This document shows, one piece after another, positions 1-8,572 of a stretch of 64,000 nt of DNA (positions within the stretch are counted from its first letter, which is position 1; the number at the start of each line of letters is the position of its first letter). The position numbers and the translations under genes were made by a program. The stretch is from Streptomyces sp. NBC_01275 (GTDB lineage: Bacteria > Actinomycetota > Actinomycetes > Streptomycetales > Streptomycetaceae): the NCBI RefSeq assembly GCF_026340655.1, contig NZ_JAPEOZ010000001.1, positions 6,634,001 to 6,698,000 on the forward strand. The letters are read 5' to 3'. The notes beneath the pieces are model-generated. The model searched no databases. It was not told the origin of the DNA and worked only from the letters and a program-made list of their open reading frames with translations.

Positions 1-215
1 CGGGGACCGGACCGGCCATGGGAGGAGCGCCCGAGAGCGCGTTCCCCGCGGGCGCCGAACCGGCGGGCGAGATCACCGAGAACCCGTACAGCACGGGCCC
101 GGCCCTGACCAAGGAGTCCTCCCACACGGAGGACGCCGACAGGGCGGGCGAGCCGAACGATCTGTCAGGAACGATCCCGGCCACCGGGGCGAACGGGAGG
201 CACAGTGCCGGCTGA
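1..215 (+). CDS. C-terminal tail of a gene running off the left edge
   Basis: The frame is open from the left edge and ends in TGA at 213-215, so it is read as the end of a gene that begins outside the window. An internal ATG at 18 is possible but less likely as the true start. The visible tail is hydrophilic, rich in Ala, Gly, Pro, Glu and Thr, with no recognisable domain. The next gene starts inside it (11-base overlap), which suggests translational coupling. In Streptomyces, a small DUF6114-type membrane protein with such a tail often precedes a Ser-rich secreted protein of this kind. That identity is inferred from remembered gene order, not from the visible residues. Confidence 0.5.
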   Translation, partial: GTGPAMGGAPESAFPAGAEPAGEITENPYSTGPALTKESSHTEDADRAGEPNDLSGTIPATGANGRHSAG

Positions 216-1572
216 CGAGGTGACCACCGGGAGCGGTGTGGACGCTGCCCGTGTGAGAACCGGGCCGCGCCACGCGGCACCCAAGAAGCCGCTGTTCACC
301 AGGTTCCACATGCCGGCCGGCAAGGCGATAGCCCTGGCGGCCATGCCCACCGCGGTGCTGATGGGGATGGGCTTCACGCCGACCCTCGCCACTGCCGAGG
401 ACCAGCCGGCGTCCAAGAGCCTCACCATCGACGAGTACAAGGACTGCGTCGCGGCCCTCGACGAGTCGGACGCCTCCGCGTCGGCCTCGCCGTCGCCGTC
501 CGCGTCCGAGAGCACGAGCGACACCAAGGACGACTCCACGGACGGCTCGACGTCCACGGACGACTCCGAGGACGCGTCGGGCGGCTCTGGCGGTTCCTCT
601 TCGTCGGACTCGGGTTCCGACGGCACGGCCGAGCCCTCGCCGTCGGCGTCCTCCGAGGCCGCCGCGGACAGCTCGACGACGACCTCCCAGTCCTCGTCGA
701 CGTCGTCTGACGACACCGCGACGCCCAGCCCGTCGGCCTCCGAGACGAGCAAGAACGTCCTGGAGACCATCGGCGACGCCATCACGGACCTCTTCGACGG
801 CAGCGACTCCGCCGACACCGCCGACGACTCCGGCACGAGCGCGAGCCCGTCGCCGTCCGCGTCCGCCTCGGCCTCGACCGGCGACGACTCGTCGTCGAGC
901 TCGGGCTCCTCCGGCGGCTCGGACACGAGCGGCTCCGACGAGGGCACCGCCAAGGGCACCAGCGACGCCGTCACCGACACGGTGAAGGACACGGCCAAGG
1001 AAGCCGCCGACGCGGCCGACGACGCCACCCAGGACGCCGAGAAGGCCGCCGACGAGGCGACCGCCTCGCCGTCCGCCAGCGAGAGCGCCACGAGCACCGA
1101 CGACTGCCCCGTCGCCACCCTCGACGAGAGCGGCATCGACAACAAGGTCGCTCTCGCGAACGACCCCTGGTACCTCAACGCCAGTTCGCTGCTGCTCAAG
1201 GGCGCCGACTACCAGGGCGTCGTCGAGGTGAAGACGGCCGACGGGACCAAGAAGAAGGTCCTGAAGTACGTCATCTCCGACGGCACCGACATCGGCGACC
1301 TGCACCAGACGGTGATCGACAAGCAGGCCGGCAAGACCTACCACGTCCAGGCGGGCTCGGGCACGACGTCCACGATCCGCAACGGGCAGACGATCATGTA
1401 CACCGAGAGCATCTCGGGGAACCTGTTCGGCCTGATCCCGGTCACGTTCAGCCCGGACAGCCCGCCCCCGCTGAACATCCCGCTGATCTACTTCACGAAG
1501 GTGAAGGTCGTCCAGGCCGGCCAGTTCGGCGGCGACCTCCACATTCCGGGGATGCACGTCTACAACGACTAG
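205..1572 (+). CDS. Ser/Asp/Ala-rich secreted protein of unknown function
   Basis: A 455-residue protein starting at GTG, with a GGGAGG ribosome site 4 bases upstream. A hydrophobic stretch at about residues 38-58 followed by ATA resembles a signal peptide with a long N-region; an ATG at 310 would give a more ordinary one. Residues about 85-300 are low-complexity Ser, Asp, Ala, Thr and Pro with repeated SASPSPSAS blocks, like an extended wall-spanning linker. The C-terminal 150 residues are of normal composition and probably fold, but I do not recognise the domain. The very low lysine and high acidic content of the linker sets it apart from its neighbours. It overlaps the preceding gene by 11 bases and converges on pyk across a long hairpin. 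Confidence 0.8.
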   Translation: MPADEVTTGSGVDAARVRTGPRHAAPKKPLFTRFHMPAGKAIALAAMPTAVLMGMGFTPTLATAEDQPASKSLTIDEYKDCVAALDESDASASASPSPSASESTSDTKDDSTDGSTSTDDSEDASGGSGGSSSSDSGSDGTAEPSPSASSEAAADSSTTTSQSSSTSSDDTATPSPSASETSKNVLETIGDAITDLFDGSDSADTADDSGTSASPSPSASASASTGDDSSSSSGSSGGSDTSGSDEGTAKGTSDAVTDTVKDTAKEAADAADDATQDAEKAADEATASPSASESATSTDDCPVATLDESGIDNKVALANDPWYLNASSLLLKGADYQGVVEVKTADGTKKKVLKYVISDGTDIGDLHQTVIDKQAGKTYHVQAGSGTTSTIRNGQTIMYTESISGNLFGLIPVTFSPDSPPPLNIPLIYFTKVKVVQAGQFGGDLHIPGMHVYND

Positions 1573-1580
1573 AAACGCCA

Positions 1581-1625
1581 CGACGGTGAGGGCGCCCCCT
1601 GTCACAGGGGGCGCCCTCACCGTCG
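1581..1625. terminator. Bidirectional hairpin terminator
   Basis: A perfect 22-base inverted repeat (1581-1602 and 1604-1625) with a tiny centre lies between two convergent genes. The top-strand 3' side is followed by TTT. It can serve both the secreted-protein gene and pyk. Confidence 0.85.
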
Positions 1626-1669
1626 TTTCAGACCATTTCCCGAAGGAACCGAGTCCCTTGGCGGGAGCG

Positions 1670-3097
1670 TCAGTTGGCGCTCTCGCCGAGGTGGTGGACG
1701 CGGAGCATGTTGGTGGTGCCGGGGACGCCGGGGGGCGAGCCGGCGGTGATGATGACGATCTCGCCCGGGTTGAAGCGGTTGATCTTGGCGATCTCCTGGT
1801 CGACCATGTCGACCATTTCGTCGGTGGTGTTCACGAACGGCACCACGTGCGACTCGACGCCCCAGCTGAGCGCCAGCTGGTTGCGGGTGTTCTCGTCGGT
1901 GGTGAAGGCGATGATCGGCTGGGACGCGCGGTAGCGGGACAGCCGGCGCGCGGTGTCGCCGGACTGGGTGAAGGCCACCAGGCCCCGGCCGCCGAGGAAG
2001 TCGGAGATCTCGCACGCGGCGCGGGCGATCGAACCGCCCTGCGTGCGCGGCTTCTTGCCCGGCACGAGCGGCTGCAGACCCTTGCTGAGCAGCTCCTGCT
2101 CGGCCGCGGTGACGATCTTCGACATCGTCTTCACGGTCTCGATCGGATACGCGCCCACGCTCGACTCGGCGGACAGCATGACCGCGTCCGCGCCGTCCAG
2201 GATCGCGTTGGCCACGTCGGAGGCCTCGGCGCGGGTCGGACGGGAGTTGGTGATCATCGACTCCATCATCTGGGTCGCCACGATCACCGGCTTGGCGTTG
2301 CGCCGGCACAGCTCGATCAGGCGCTTCTGCACCATGGGGACCTTCTCGAGCGGGTACTCGACGGCCAGGTCGCCACGGGCCACCATCACGGCGTCGAACG
2401 CCGCGACGACGTCCTCCATGTTCTCCACCGCCTGCGGCTTCTCCACCTTGGCGATGACGGGGACCCGGCGGCCCTCCTCGTCCATGACCCGGTGGACGTC
2501 GGAGACGTCCTTGGCGTCCCGGACGAAGGACAGGGCGACCAGGTCGCAGCCCATGCGCAGTGCGAAGCGCAGGTCCTCGATGTCCTTCTCGCTCAGCGCG
2601 GGCACGTTGACCGCCGCGCCGGGCAGGTTGATGCCCTTGTGGTCGGAGATGACGCCGCCCTCGATGACGATCGTCTTCACCCGGGGGCCCTCGACGTCCA
2701 GGACCTTCAGCTCGACGTTGCCGTCGTTGATGAGGATCTGGTCGCCGCGCGAGACGTCGCCGGGCAGACCCTTGTACGTCGTGCCGCAGATCGTCTTGTC
2801 GCCGGGGACGTCCTCGGTGGTGATGGTGAAGTCGTCACCGCGCACCAGCTCGACCGGACCCTCGGCGAAGGTCTCGAGGCGGATCTTGGGGCCCTGGAGG
2901 TCGGCGAGGACGCCGATGGCCCGGCCGGTCTCCTTGGCGGCGGCCCGGACCCGGTCGTAGCGGCCCTGGTGCTCGGCGTGCGTGCCGTGGCTGAAGTTGA
3001 AGCGGGCCACGTTCATGCCGGCCTCGATGAGCGACACGAGCATTTCGTGGGAGTCGACCGCGGGGCCGAGAGTACAGACGATTTTCGAACGGCGCAT
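1670..3097 (-). CDS. pyk: Pyruvate kinase
   Basis: Transfers phosphate from phosphoenolpyruvate to ADP, the last step of glycolysis, in the cytosol. The 475-residue length is typical of bacterial homotetrameric enzymes. The N-terminus carries the TLGPA and NVARFNFSHG motifs of the barrel domain; the B-domain follows, then the catalytic-lysine segment PVIAKVEKPQA and the MVARGDLAVE metal-binding motif. The C-terminal domain runs from about residue 345. ATG at 3095-3097 is the family start. ackA lies 116 bases upstream on the same strand. Streptomyces usually has a second copy elsewhere; I cannot tell from sequence which physiological role this one has. Confidence 0.97.
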   Translation of the reverse strand: MRRSKIVCTLGPAVDSHEMLVSLIEAGMNVARFNFSHGTHAEHQGRYDRVRAAAKETGRAIGVLADLQGPKIRLETFAEGPVELVRGDDFTITTEDVPGDKTICGTTYKGLPGDVSRGDQILINDGNVELKVLDVEGPRVKTIVIEGGVISDHKGINLPGAAVNVPALSEKDIEDLRFALRMGCDLVALSFVRDAKDVSDVHRVMDEEGRRVPVIAKVEKPQAVENMEDVVAAFDAVMVARGDLAVEYPLEKVPMVQKRLIELCRRNAKPVIVATQMMESMITNSRPTRAEASDVANAILDGADAVMLSAESSVGAYPIETVKTMSKIVTAAEQELLSKGLQPLVPGKKPRTQGGSIARAACEISDFLGGRGLVAFTQSGDTARRLSRYRASQPIIAFTTDENTRNQLALSWGVESHVVPFVNTTDEMVDMVDQEIAKINRFNPGEIVIITAGSPPGVPGTTNMLRVHHLGESAN

Positions 3098-3213
3098 GGG
3101 GCGATCCTATCGGTTTGTTTCGCTACGGAATATTCCGTCTGGTGGAAGATACAAATGGGCGGGTTCGCGCTCAGTTGCTTTCCTGCTCAGTTGCCACGCG
3201 GCGGAGCCGCATA

Positions 3214-4422
3214 TCAATACCGCCCGACCAATGCGTAGGTCTGTGTGGCGATCTCCAGTTCCTCGTCCGTCGGCACCACGGCGACCGCCACCCGCGCGTC
3301 CGCGGGCGAGATCAGCCGCGGCTCGTCGCCGCGTACGGCGTTGAGCCCGCCGTCCACCGCGAGGCCCAGGCTCTCCAGGTCCGCGACGGCCGCCGCCCGC
3401 ACCTCGGCCGCGTTCTCCCCGACCCCGGCGGTGAACGCGACCGCGTCCACCCGCCCGAGAACGGCGTAATAGGCGCCGATGTACTTCTTCAGACGGTGAA
3501 TGTAGATGTCGAAGGCGAGCTTCGCCTGCGCGTCGCCCTCGTCGATCCGGCGCCGGATCTCCCGCATGTCGTTGTCGCCGCACAGTCCGATGAGCCCGCT
3601 CTTCTTGTTGAGAAGAGTGTCGATTTCATCGATGGACATTTCGCCAACACGTGCCAAATGGAAGATGACGGCCGGGTCGGCGTCTCCGGAGCGGGTGCCC
3701 ATGACGAGGCCCTCGAGCGGGGTCAGCCCCATGGAGGTGTCCACGCACCGGCCGCCGCGCACGGCGGAGGCGGACGCCCCGTTGCCCAGGTGCAGCACGA
3801 TGACGTTCACCTCTTCGGGTGTCCTGCCGAGCAGCTTCGCCGTCGCCCGGGAGACGTACGCGTGCGAGGTCCCGTGGAAGCCGTAGCGCCGGATGCGGTG
3901 CGCGTCGGCGGTCTCGACGTCGATCGCGTAGCGGGCGGCGGACTCCGGCATCGTCGTGTGGAACGCGGTGTCGAAGACGGCGACCTGGGGCAGGTCGGGG
4001 CGCAGGGCCATGGCCGTGCGGATGCCGGTGAGGTTGGCCGGGTTGTGCAGCGGGGCCACCGGGATCAGCCGTTCGATCTCGGCGAGCACGGCCGCGTCGA
4101 TCACCGTCGGCTCGGTGAAGTGCTTGCCGCCGTGCACCACCCGGTGCCCGATGGCGGCCAGTTCGGGCGAGTCCAGCCCGAGCCCGTCCCTCGCCAGCTC
4201 CTCGGACACGGCCTTCAGCGCGGCGTCGTGGTCGGCGATCGGGCCGGTCTGCTCACGGGAGGCGCCGCCGGTGGCCAGGGGCGTGTGCTTGAGCCGGGAG
4301 GACTGCTCGCCGATGCGCTCGACGAGCCCCACCGCCAGCCGGCTGCTGTCGCGCATGTCGAGCAGTTGGTACTTCACCGACGAGGAGCCGGAGTTGAGGA
4401 CGAGGATGCGGGTCGCGCTCAC
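3214..4422 (-). CDS. ackA: Acetate kinase
   Basis: Interconverts acetyl phosphate plus ADP and acetate plus ATP, forming with Pta the acetate overflow and substrate-level phosphorylation route. The 402-residue protein starts at GTG (4420-4422), chosen because ILVLNSGSSSVK, the first family motif, begins 5 codons later. Other family signatures are HRVVHGGKHF, the catalytic VFDTAFH region, YGFHGTSH with the transition-state histidine, the LHLGNGAS phosphate loop, and GVGENA near the end. The start overlaps the pta stop by 4 bases (GTGA), so the two are translationally coupled. The frame is open far upstream, but that extension runs across pta in another frame and is not coding. Confidence 0.97.
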   Translation of the reverse strand: MSATRILVLNSGSSSVKYQLLDMRDSSRLAVGLVERIGEQSSRLKHTPLATGGASREQTGPIADHDAALKAVSEELARDGLGLDSPELAAIGHRVVHGGKHFTEPTVIDAAVLAEIERLIPVAPLHNPANLTGIRTAMALRPDLPQVAVFDTAFHTTMPESAARYAIDVETADAHRIRRYGFHGTSHAYVSRATAKLLGRTPEEVNVIVLHLGNGASASAVRGGRCVDTSMGLTPLEGLVMGTRSGDADPAVIFHLARVGEMSIDEIDTLLNKKSGLIGLCGDNDMREIRRRIDEGDAQAKLAFDIYIHRLKKYIGAYYAVLGRVDAVAFTAGVGENAAEVRAAAVADLESLGLAVDGGLNAVRGDEPRLISPADARVAVAVVPTDEELEIATQTYALVGRY

Positions 4423-6509
4423 TGCTGGGGAACCTTCTCGCTCGAAGTCTGGGCCTGGATCGCCGTGATGGCGACGGTGTTGACGATGTCCTGCACGAGG
4501 GCGCCCCGGGACAGGTCGTTGACCGGCTTGCGCAGGCCCTGGAGCACCGGCCCGACGGCGATCGCGCCGGCCGAACGCTGCACGGCCTTGTAGGTGTTGT
4601 TGCCGGTGTTGAGGTCGGGGAAGATCAACACGCTGGCCTGTCCGGCGACTTCGGACTCGGGCAGCTTGGTGGCGGCGACGGTCGGCTCCACGGCCGCGTC
4701 GTACTGGATCGGCCCCTCGATCTTCAGGTCGGGCCGCCGCGAGCGGGCCAGCTCGGTGGCCTCGCGCACCTTGTCGACGTCGGCGCCCGACCCGGACGTG
4801 CCCGTCGAGTACGACAGCATCGCGATCCGCGGCTCCACGCCGAACTGGGCGGCGGTGACGGCCGACTGGAGGGCGATGTCGGCGAGCTGCTCGGCGTTGG
4901 GGTCGGGGTTCACGGCGCAGTCGCCGTAGACGAGGACCTTGTCGGCGAGGCACATGAAGAAGACGGACGAGACGATGTCGGCGTCCGGCCGGGTCTTGAT
5001 GATCTCGAAGGCGGGCCGGATGGTGGCGGCCGTGGAGTGCACGGCCCCGGAGACCATGCCGTCGGCGAGGCCCTCCTGGACCATCAGGGTCCCGAAGTAG
5101 TTGACGTCGGAGACGACGTCGTAGGCCAGCTCCACGGTCACGCCCTTGTGGGCGCGCAGCCGGGCGTACTTCTCGGCGAAGGAGTCGCGCAGCTCGCTGG
5201 TGGCCGGGTCGATCAGCAGGCAGTCGCCGAGGTCGATGCCGAGGTCGGCGGCCTTCTTGCGGATCTGGTCGACGGGCCCGAGGAGGGTGAGGTCGCAGAC
5301 GCCCCGGCGCAGCAGCACCTCGGCCGCGTGCAGGACGCGTTCCTCCGTGCCCTCGGGCAGGACGACCCGGCGCTTGTCGGAGCGGGCCTGTTCGAGGAGC
5401 TTGTGCTCGAACATCATCGGCGTGACGCGGTCGCTGCTGGGGGCCGAGACCCGCTTCAGCAGGCCGGCCGTGTCGACGTGCCGTTCGAAGAGGCCGAGGG
5501 CGGTCTCCGCCTTGCGCGGGGTGGCCGCGTTCAGCTTGCCCTCCAGGGAGAACAGCTGTTCGGCGGTGGGGAAGCTGAGGCCGGGCACCGAGACGACGGG
5601 GGTGCCGGGGGCGAGCCGGGCGGCGAGGGTGAGGATCTCGTCGGACGGGACCTCGTCGAGCGTGAGCACCACGCCGGCTATCGGCGGGGTGCCGGCGCTG
5701 TGCGCGGCGAGCGAGCCGATGACCAGGTCGGCCCGGTCGCCCGGGGTGACGACCAGGCAGCCCGGGGTCAGGGCGTCGAGGAAGTTCGGCAGCATCGCGC
5801 CGCCGAAGACGAAGCCGAGCGCGTCGCGGGCCAGCCCGGAGTCGTCGCCGAGCAGCACCTTCGCGCCGAGCGCGTGGGCGATCTGCGCAACGGTCGGCGC
5901 GGCGAGGGCGGGCTCGTCGGGCAGGACGTAGCAGGGCGCCGGGAGCCGGTCGGCGAGCCGCTCGGCGATCTTCTCGCGGTCCTCGCGGGCGACCCGGTTG
6001 ACGACCATGGCGAGGACGTCGCAGCCGAGGCCGTCGTAGGCGCGGTAGGCGTTGCGGGTCTCGGCGAGCACGGACCCCGCGGTCTGGCCGCGGCCGCCCA
6101 CGACGGGGATCACGGACGCGCCGAACTCGTTCGCCAGGCGCGCGTTGAGGGCGAGCTCGTCGGGGAACTGGGTGTCGGCGAAGTCGGTGCCCAGGACGAG
6201 GACGACGTCGTAGTCGCGCGCCACGAGGTGGAAGCGGTCGACGAGGGTGGAGAGCAGCTCGTCCGTGCCCTGCTCGGCCTGGAGGGCGGACGCCTCGTGG
6301 TAGTCCATGCCGTAGACGGTCGCGGGGTCCTGCGCCAGCCGGTAGCGCGCACGCAGCAGCTCGAACAGTCGATCGGGCCCGTCGTGGACGAGGGGGCGGA
6401 AGACGCCCACCCGGTCGACCTGCCGGGTCAGCAGCTCCATGACCCCCAGCTCGACGACCTGGCGGCCGTCGCCGCGATCGATACCGGTCACGTACACGCT
6501 GCGCGTCAC
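4419..6509 (-). CDS. pta: Phosphate acetyltransferase, long form
   Basis: Converts acetyl-CoA and phosphate to acetyl phosphate and CoA. At 696 residues it is the long class: an N-terminal dethiobiotin-synthetase-like domain (about 1-200), a DRTGG-type regulatory domain (about 210-330), and the catalytic PTA/PTB domain (about 365-690), which includes the MVSGAVHSTAATIRPA and SYSTGTSGSG regions. It starts at GTG 6507-6509 and overlaps ackA by 4 bases at its end. Its upstream region, shared with divergent pfkA, carries five tandem 14-base repeats that could affect expression. The N-terminal extension is regulatory in long-form enzymes studied elsewhere; that role here is inferred. Confidence 0.96.
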   Translation of the reverse strand: MTRSVYVTGIDRGDGRQVVELGVMELLTRQVDRVGVFRPLVHDGPDRLFELLRARYRLAQDPATVYGMDYHEASALQAEQGTDELLSTLVDRFHLVARDYDVVLVLGTDFADTQFPDELALNARLANEFGASVIPVVGGRGQTAGSVLAETRNAYRAYDGLGCDVLAMVVNRVAREDREKIAERLADRLPAPCYVLPDEPALAAPTVAQIAHALGAKVLLGDDSGLARDALGFVFGGAMLPNFLDALTPGCLVVTPGDRADLVIGSLAAHSAGTPPIAGVVLTLDEVPSDEILTLAARLAPGTPVVSVPGLSFPTAEQLFSLEGKLNAATPRKAETALGLFERHVDTAGLLKRVSAPSSDRVTPMMFEHKLLEQARSDKRRVVLPEGTEERVLHAAEVLLRRGVCDLTLLGPVDQIRKKAADLGIDLGDCLLIDPATSELRDSFAEKYARLRAHKGVTVELAYDVVSDVNYFGTLMVQEGLADGMVSGAVHSTAATIRPAFEIIKTRPDADIVSSVFFMCLADKVLVYGDCAVNPDPNAEQLADIALQSAVTAAQFGVEPRIAMLSYSTGTSGSGADVDKVREATELARSRRPDLKIEGPIQYDAAVEPTVAATKLPESEVAGQASVLIFPDLNTGNNTYKAVQRSAGAIAVGPVLQGLRKPVNDLSRGALVQDIVNTVAITAIQAQTSSEKVPQQ

Positions 6510-6540
6510 GCAAGCACTCCGTCTCTTCCGTCTCTTCTGC

Positions 6541-6610
6541 CGGGCTCTTCGTATCGGGCTCGTCGTATCGAGCTCTTCCTATCGAGCTCTTCTTGTCGAG
6601 CTCTTCTTGT
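6541..6610. repeat. Five tandem 14-bp repeats between pta and pfkA
   Basis: Five head-to-tail 14-base units (starts 6541, 6555, 6569, 6583, 6597) of consensus CGAGCTCTTCTTGT. The last two are identical and the first three differ by a few bases. Each later unit contains the palindrome GAGCTC. The array lies 32 bases upstream of the pta start, so it would be in its leader or promoter. It may be an operator array or a slippage product. Confidence 0.85.
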
Positions 6611-6652
6611 ATGGGGTCATAAAAATCGCCCACCTAGGTGAGCAGATCCCTC

Positions 6653-6680
6653 TTGACAATACCTCTGGGCGTGGATAAGG
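6653..6680 (+). promoter_or_regulatory. Possible pfkA promoter
   Basis: A consensus-like TTGACA sits at 6653-6658, about 110 bases before the pfkA start, with a GGATAAG stretch at 6673-6679 as the only nearby -10-like sequence. The spacing (about 15) is short, so this is weak. Confidence 0.3.
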
Positions 6681-6766
6681 CGCCCGTCAAGAGACAGCCC
6701 GCTCGGCGGCGTGAAACAATCGGACTCGGCTCACCGGCAACGACAGCGAGCAGGAGACACAGCACG

Positions 6767-7792
6767 ATGCGCATCGGAGTTCTCACCGCAGGCGGCGACT
6801 GCCCCGGCCTGAACGCAGTGATCCGGTCGGTGGTGCACCGCGCGGTCGACAACTACGGCGACGAGGTCATCGGCTTCGAGGACGGTTACGCCGGCCTGCT
6901 GGACGGCCGTTACCGCGGCCTCGACCTCAACGCGGTCAGCGGCATCCTCGCCCGCGGCGGCACCATTCTCGGCTCGTCCCGGCTGGAGCGCGACCGGCTG
7001 CGCGAGGCCTGCGAGAGCGCCTCCGACATGATCCACGACTTCGGCATCGACGCGCTGATCCCGATCGGCGGCGAGGGCACGCTGACGGCGGCGCGGATGC
7101 TGTCGGACGCGGGGCTGCCGGTGGTCGGCGTACCGAAGACGATCGACAACGACATCTCGTCGACGGACCGGACGTTCGGCTTCGACACGGCGGTCGGCGT
7201 CGCGACGGAGGCGATGGACCGCCTGAAGACCACCGCCGAGTCCCACCAGCGGGTGATGGTCGTCGAGGTCATGGGCCGGCACGCGGGCTGGATCGCCCTG
7301 GAGTCCGGCATGGCGGCGGGCGCGCACGGCATCTGCCTGCCCGAGCGCCCCTTCGACCCGGCGGACCTGGTCAAGATGGTCGAGGAGCGCTTCTCGCGCG
7401 GCAAGAAGTTCGCGGTGATCTGCGTCGCGGAGGGCGCGCACCCGGCCGAGGGCACCATGGACTACGGCCATGGCGCGATCGACCAGTTCGGCCACGAGCG
7501 CTTCCAGGGCATCGGCACGGCGCTGGCGTACGAGCTGGAGAAGCGGCTCGGCAAGGAGGCCCGCCCGGTCATCCTCGGCCACATCCAGCGCGGCGGCGTG
7601 CCCACGGCCTACGACCGCGTCCTCGCGACCCGCTTCGGCTGGCACGCCGTGGAGGCGGCGCACCGGGGCGAGTTCGGCCGCATGACGGCGCTGAACGGGA
7701 CCGACGTGGTGATGGTGCCGCTGGCACAGGCGGTCACGGAACTGAAGACGGTCCCGAAGGACCGCATGGACGAGGCGGAGTCGGTCTTCTAG
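6767..7792 (+). CDS. pfkA: 6-phosphofructokinase (actinobacterial type)
   Basis: Phosphorylates fructose 6-phosphate at C1, committing carbon to glycolysis. The 341-residue length matches the Streptomyces enzyme. ATG 6767 was chosen because MRIGVLTAGGDCPG is the family N-terminus and CAGGAG lies just upstream; an in-frame GTG at 6638 is upstream noise. Substrate residues are visible: GGEGT at 101-105 and PKTIDND at 123-129, with catalytic Asp127. Gly104 favours ATP, whereas Lys124 is the residue typical of pyrophosphate enzymes. This mixed pair is usual in the actinobacterial group, whose S. coelicolor member is known to use ATP. It is divergent from pta-ackA across 257 bases. Confidence 0.95.
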   Translation: MRIGVLTAGGDCPGLNAVIRSVVHRAVDNYGDEVIGFEDGYAGLLDGRYRGLDLNAVSGILARGGTILGSSRLERDRLREACESASDMIHDFGIDALIPIGGEGTLTAARMLSDAGLPVVGVPKTIDNDISSTDRTFGFDTAVGVATEAMDRLKTTAESHQRVMVVEVMGRHAGWIALESGMAAGAHGICLPERPFDPADLVKMVEERFSRGKKFAVICVAEGAHPAEGTMDYGHGAIDQFGHERFQGIGTALAYELEKRLGKEARPVILGHIQRGGVPTAYDRVLATRFGWHAVEAAHRGEFGRMTALNGTDVVMVPLAQAVTELKTVPKDRMDEAESVF

Positions 7793-7815
7793 GAGGTCTG
7801 CGCAGGCCTACGGAA

Positions 7816-7849
7816 GTCTGCTGAGGTCTGCTGAGGTCTGCTGAGACCT
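7816..7849. repeat. Three perfect 10-bp direct repeats with small hairpin
   Basis: GTCTGCTGAG occurs three times head to tail (7816, 7826, 7836) between the convergent pfkA and HTH genes. The last copy can pair as AGGTCT-GCTG-AGACCT (7834-7849), a weak hairpin overlapping the HTH gene's stop codon. Confidence 0.75.
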
Positions 7850-8540
7850 ACGCGGTCCGCTGCTCGAGGGTCGTCCAGAAGTTGTCGACGATCATGTCGA
7901 GGAAGTCCCGGCCGGCCGCGCCGCCGTCGCCCCAGTTCGGCGTGGCGACCTGCCCCTGGTAGCCCCGGTGCAGCTCTTGGAGGGCCTCCTCCAGGAGCCG
8001 CCGGTCCAGGGGCACGATCCTGCCCACGGCCTTCGCGTACGCCTGCCAGCGCGTGCGCACGGCCGCGCGGAGCAGCTCGGCGAGCCGGGACTCCTCGCCG
8101 GTGACGGCGACCAGATCGGGGAGCGAGAGGTCGAGCAGCTCGGCCAGCGCGGCGGACTGCCGCTCCGTGCCGCGCCACTGCCCGCTCTCCTCCATCCGGA
8201 CGTAGGCCAGGAACTCGTGCCCCACGGCCCGGGCGACGTCCTCGGGGGCGAGGCCTCGGGCGATGCGATGCTCGTGAAGCGTCCGCGGGCGGCCGATCAG
8301 ATCGGCGGGGGAGCACCATAAGACGCCTGCGAGAGCGGCGAGTTCGGGTGCGCTGGGGGCGTCCGTCCCGCGTTCCCAGTCGATCACCAGCTCGGGGGTG
8401 GCGTAGGGGAGGTCGTACGAGGCGCGGAGGCTGTAGGCGACGTGTTCGGGGCTCATCCCGAGGGCGGCACGGATCTTCCGGGCGGCGGGGGAGTCGAAGG
8501 GGGGACCTGGCTGGCGCGTGTGGGCGGGAGGTCTGGGCAC
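7848..8540 (-). CDS. Double helix-turn-helix (XRE-like) protein
   Basis: A 230-residue cytosolic protein. Two XRE-type helix-turn-helix segments can be read: residues about 17-75 (IRAALGMSPEHVAYSLR onward) and about 85-145 (LHEHRIARGLAPEDVARAV onward). An alpha-helical C-terminal half ends in DFLDMIVDNFWTTL. The GTG at 8538-8540 is the best start: the frame runs open far upstream, but only through the next gene in another frame. It lies 32 bases downstream of the nucleosidase-like gene on the same strand, so the two may be co-transcribed. Likely a DNA-binding regulator; the target is unknown. The C-terminal helices could be a dimerisation or ligand region. Confidence 0.8.
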   Translation of the reverse strand: MPRPPAHTRQPGPPFDSPAARKIRAALGMSPEHVAYSLRASYDLPYATPELVIDWERGTDAPSAPELAALAGVLWCSPADLIGRPRTLHEHRIARGLAPEDVARAVGHEFLAYVRMEESGQWRGTERQSAALAELLDLSLPDLVAVTGEESRLAELLRAAVRTRWQAYAKAVGRIVPLDRRLLEEALQELHRGYQGQVATPNWGDGGAAGRDFLDMIVDNFWTTLEQRTA

Positions 8541-8572
8541 GGGGACAACGTAGAGGGTGGGGGGTGGGGTGG

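Noticed and set aside
73..1620. 515-codon open frame antisense to the Ser/Asp-rich gene
   Set aside because: It is Arg/Gly/Val-rich without motifs, spans the terminator hairpin, and its composition mirrors the codons of the sense gene.
6541..6610. Tandem repeats considered as a CRISPR array
   Set aside because: The 14-base units abut with no spacers, and no cas genes are nearby.
4423..6633. Upstream extension of acetate kinase through pta in another frame (ATG at 6633)
   Set aside because: The extension is Arg/Pro-rich shadow sequence; the real acetate kinase motif begins at the GTG at 4422.
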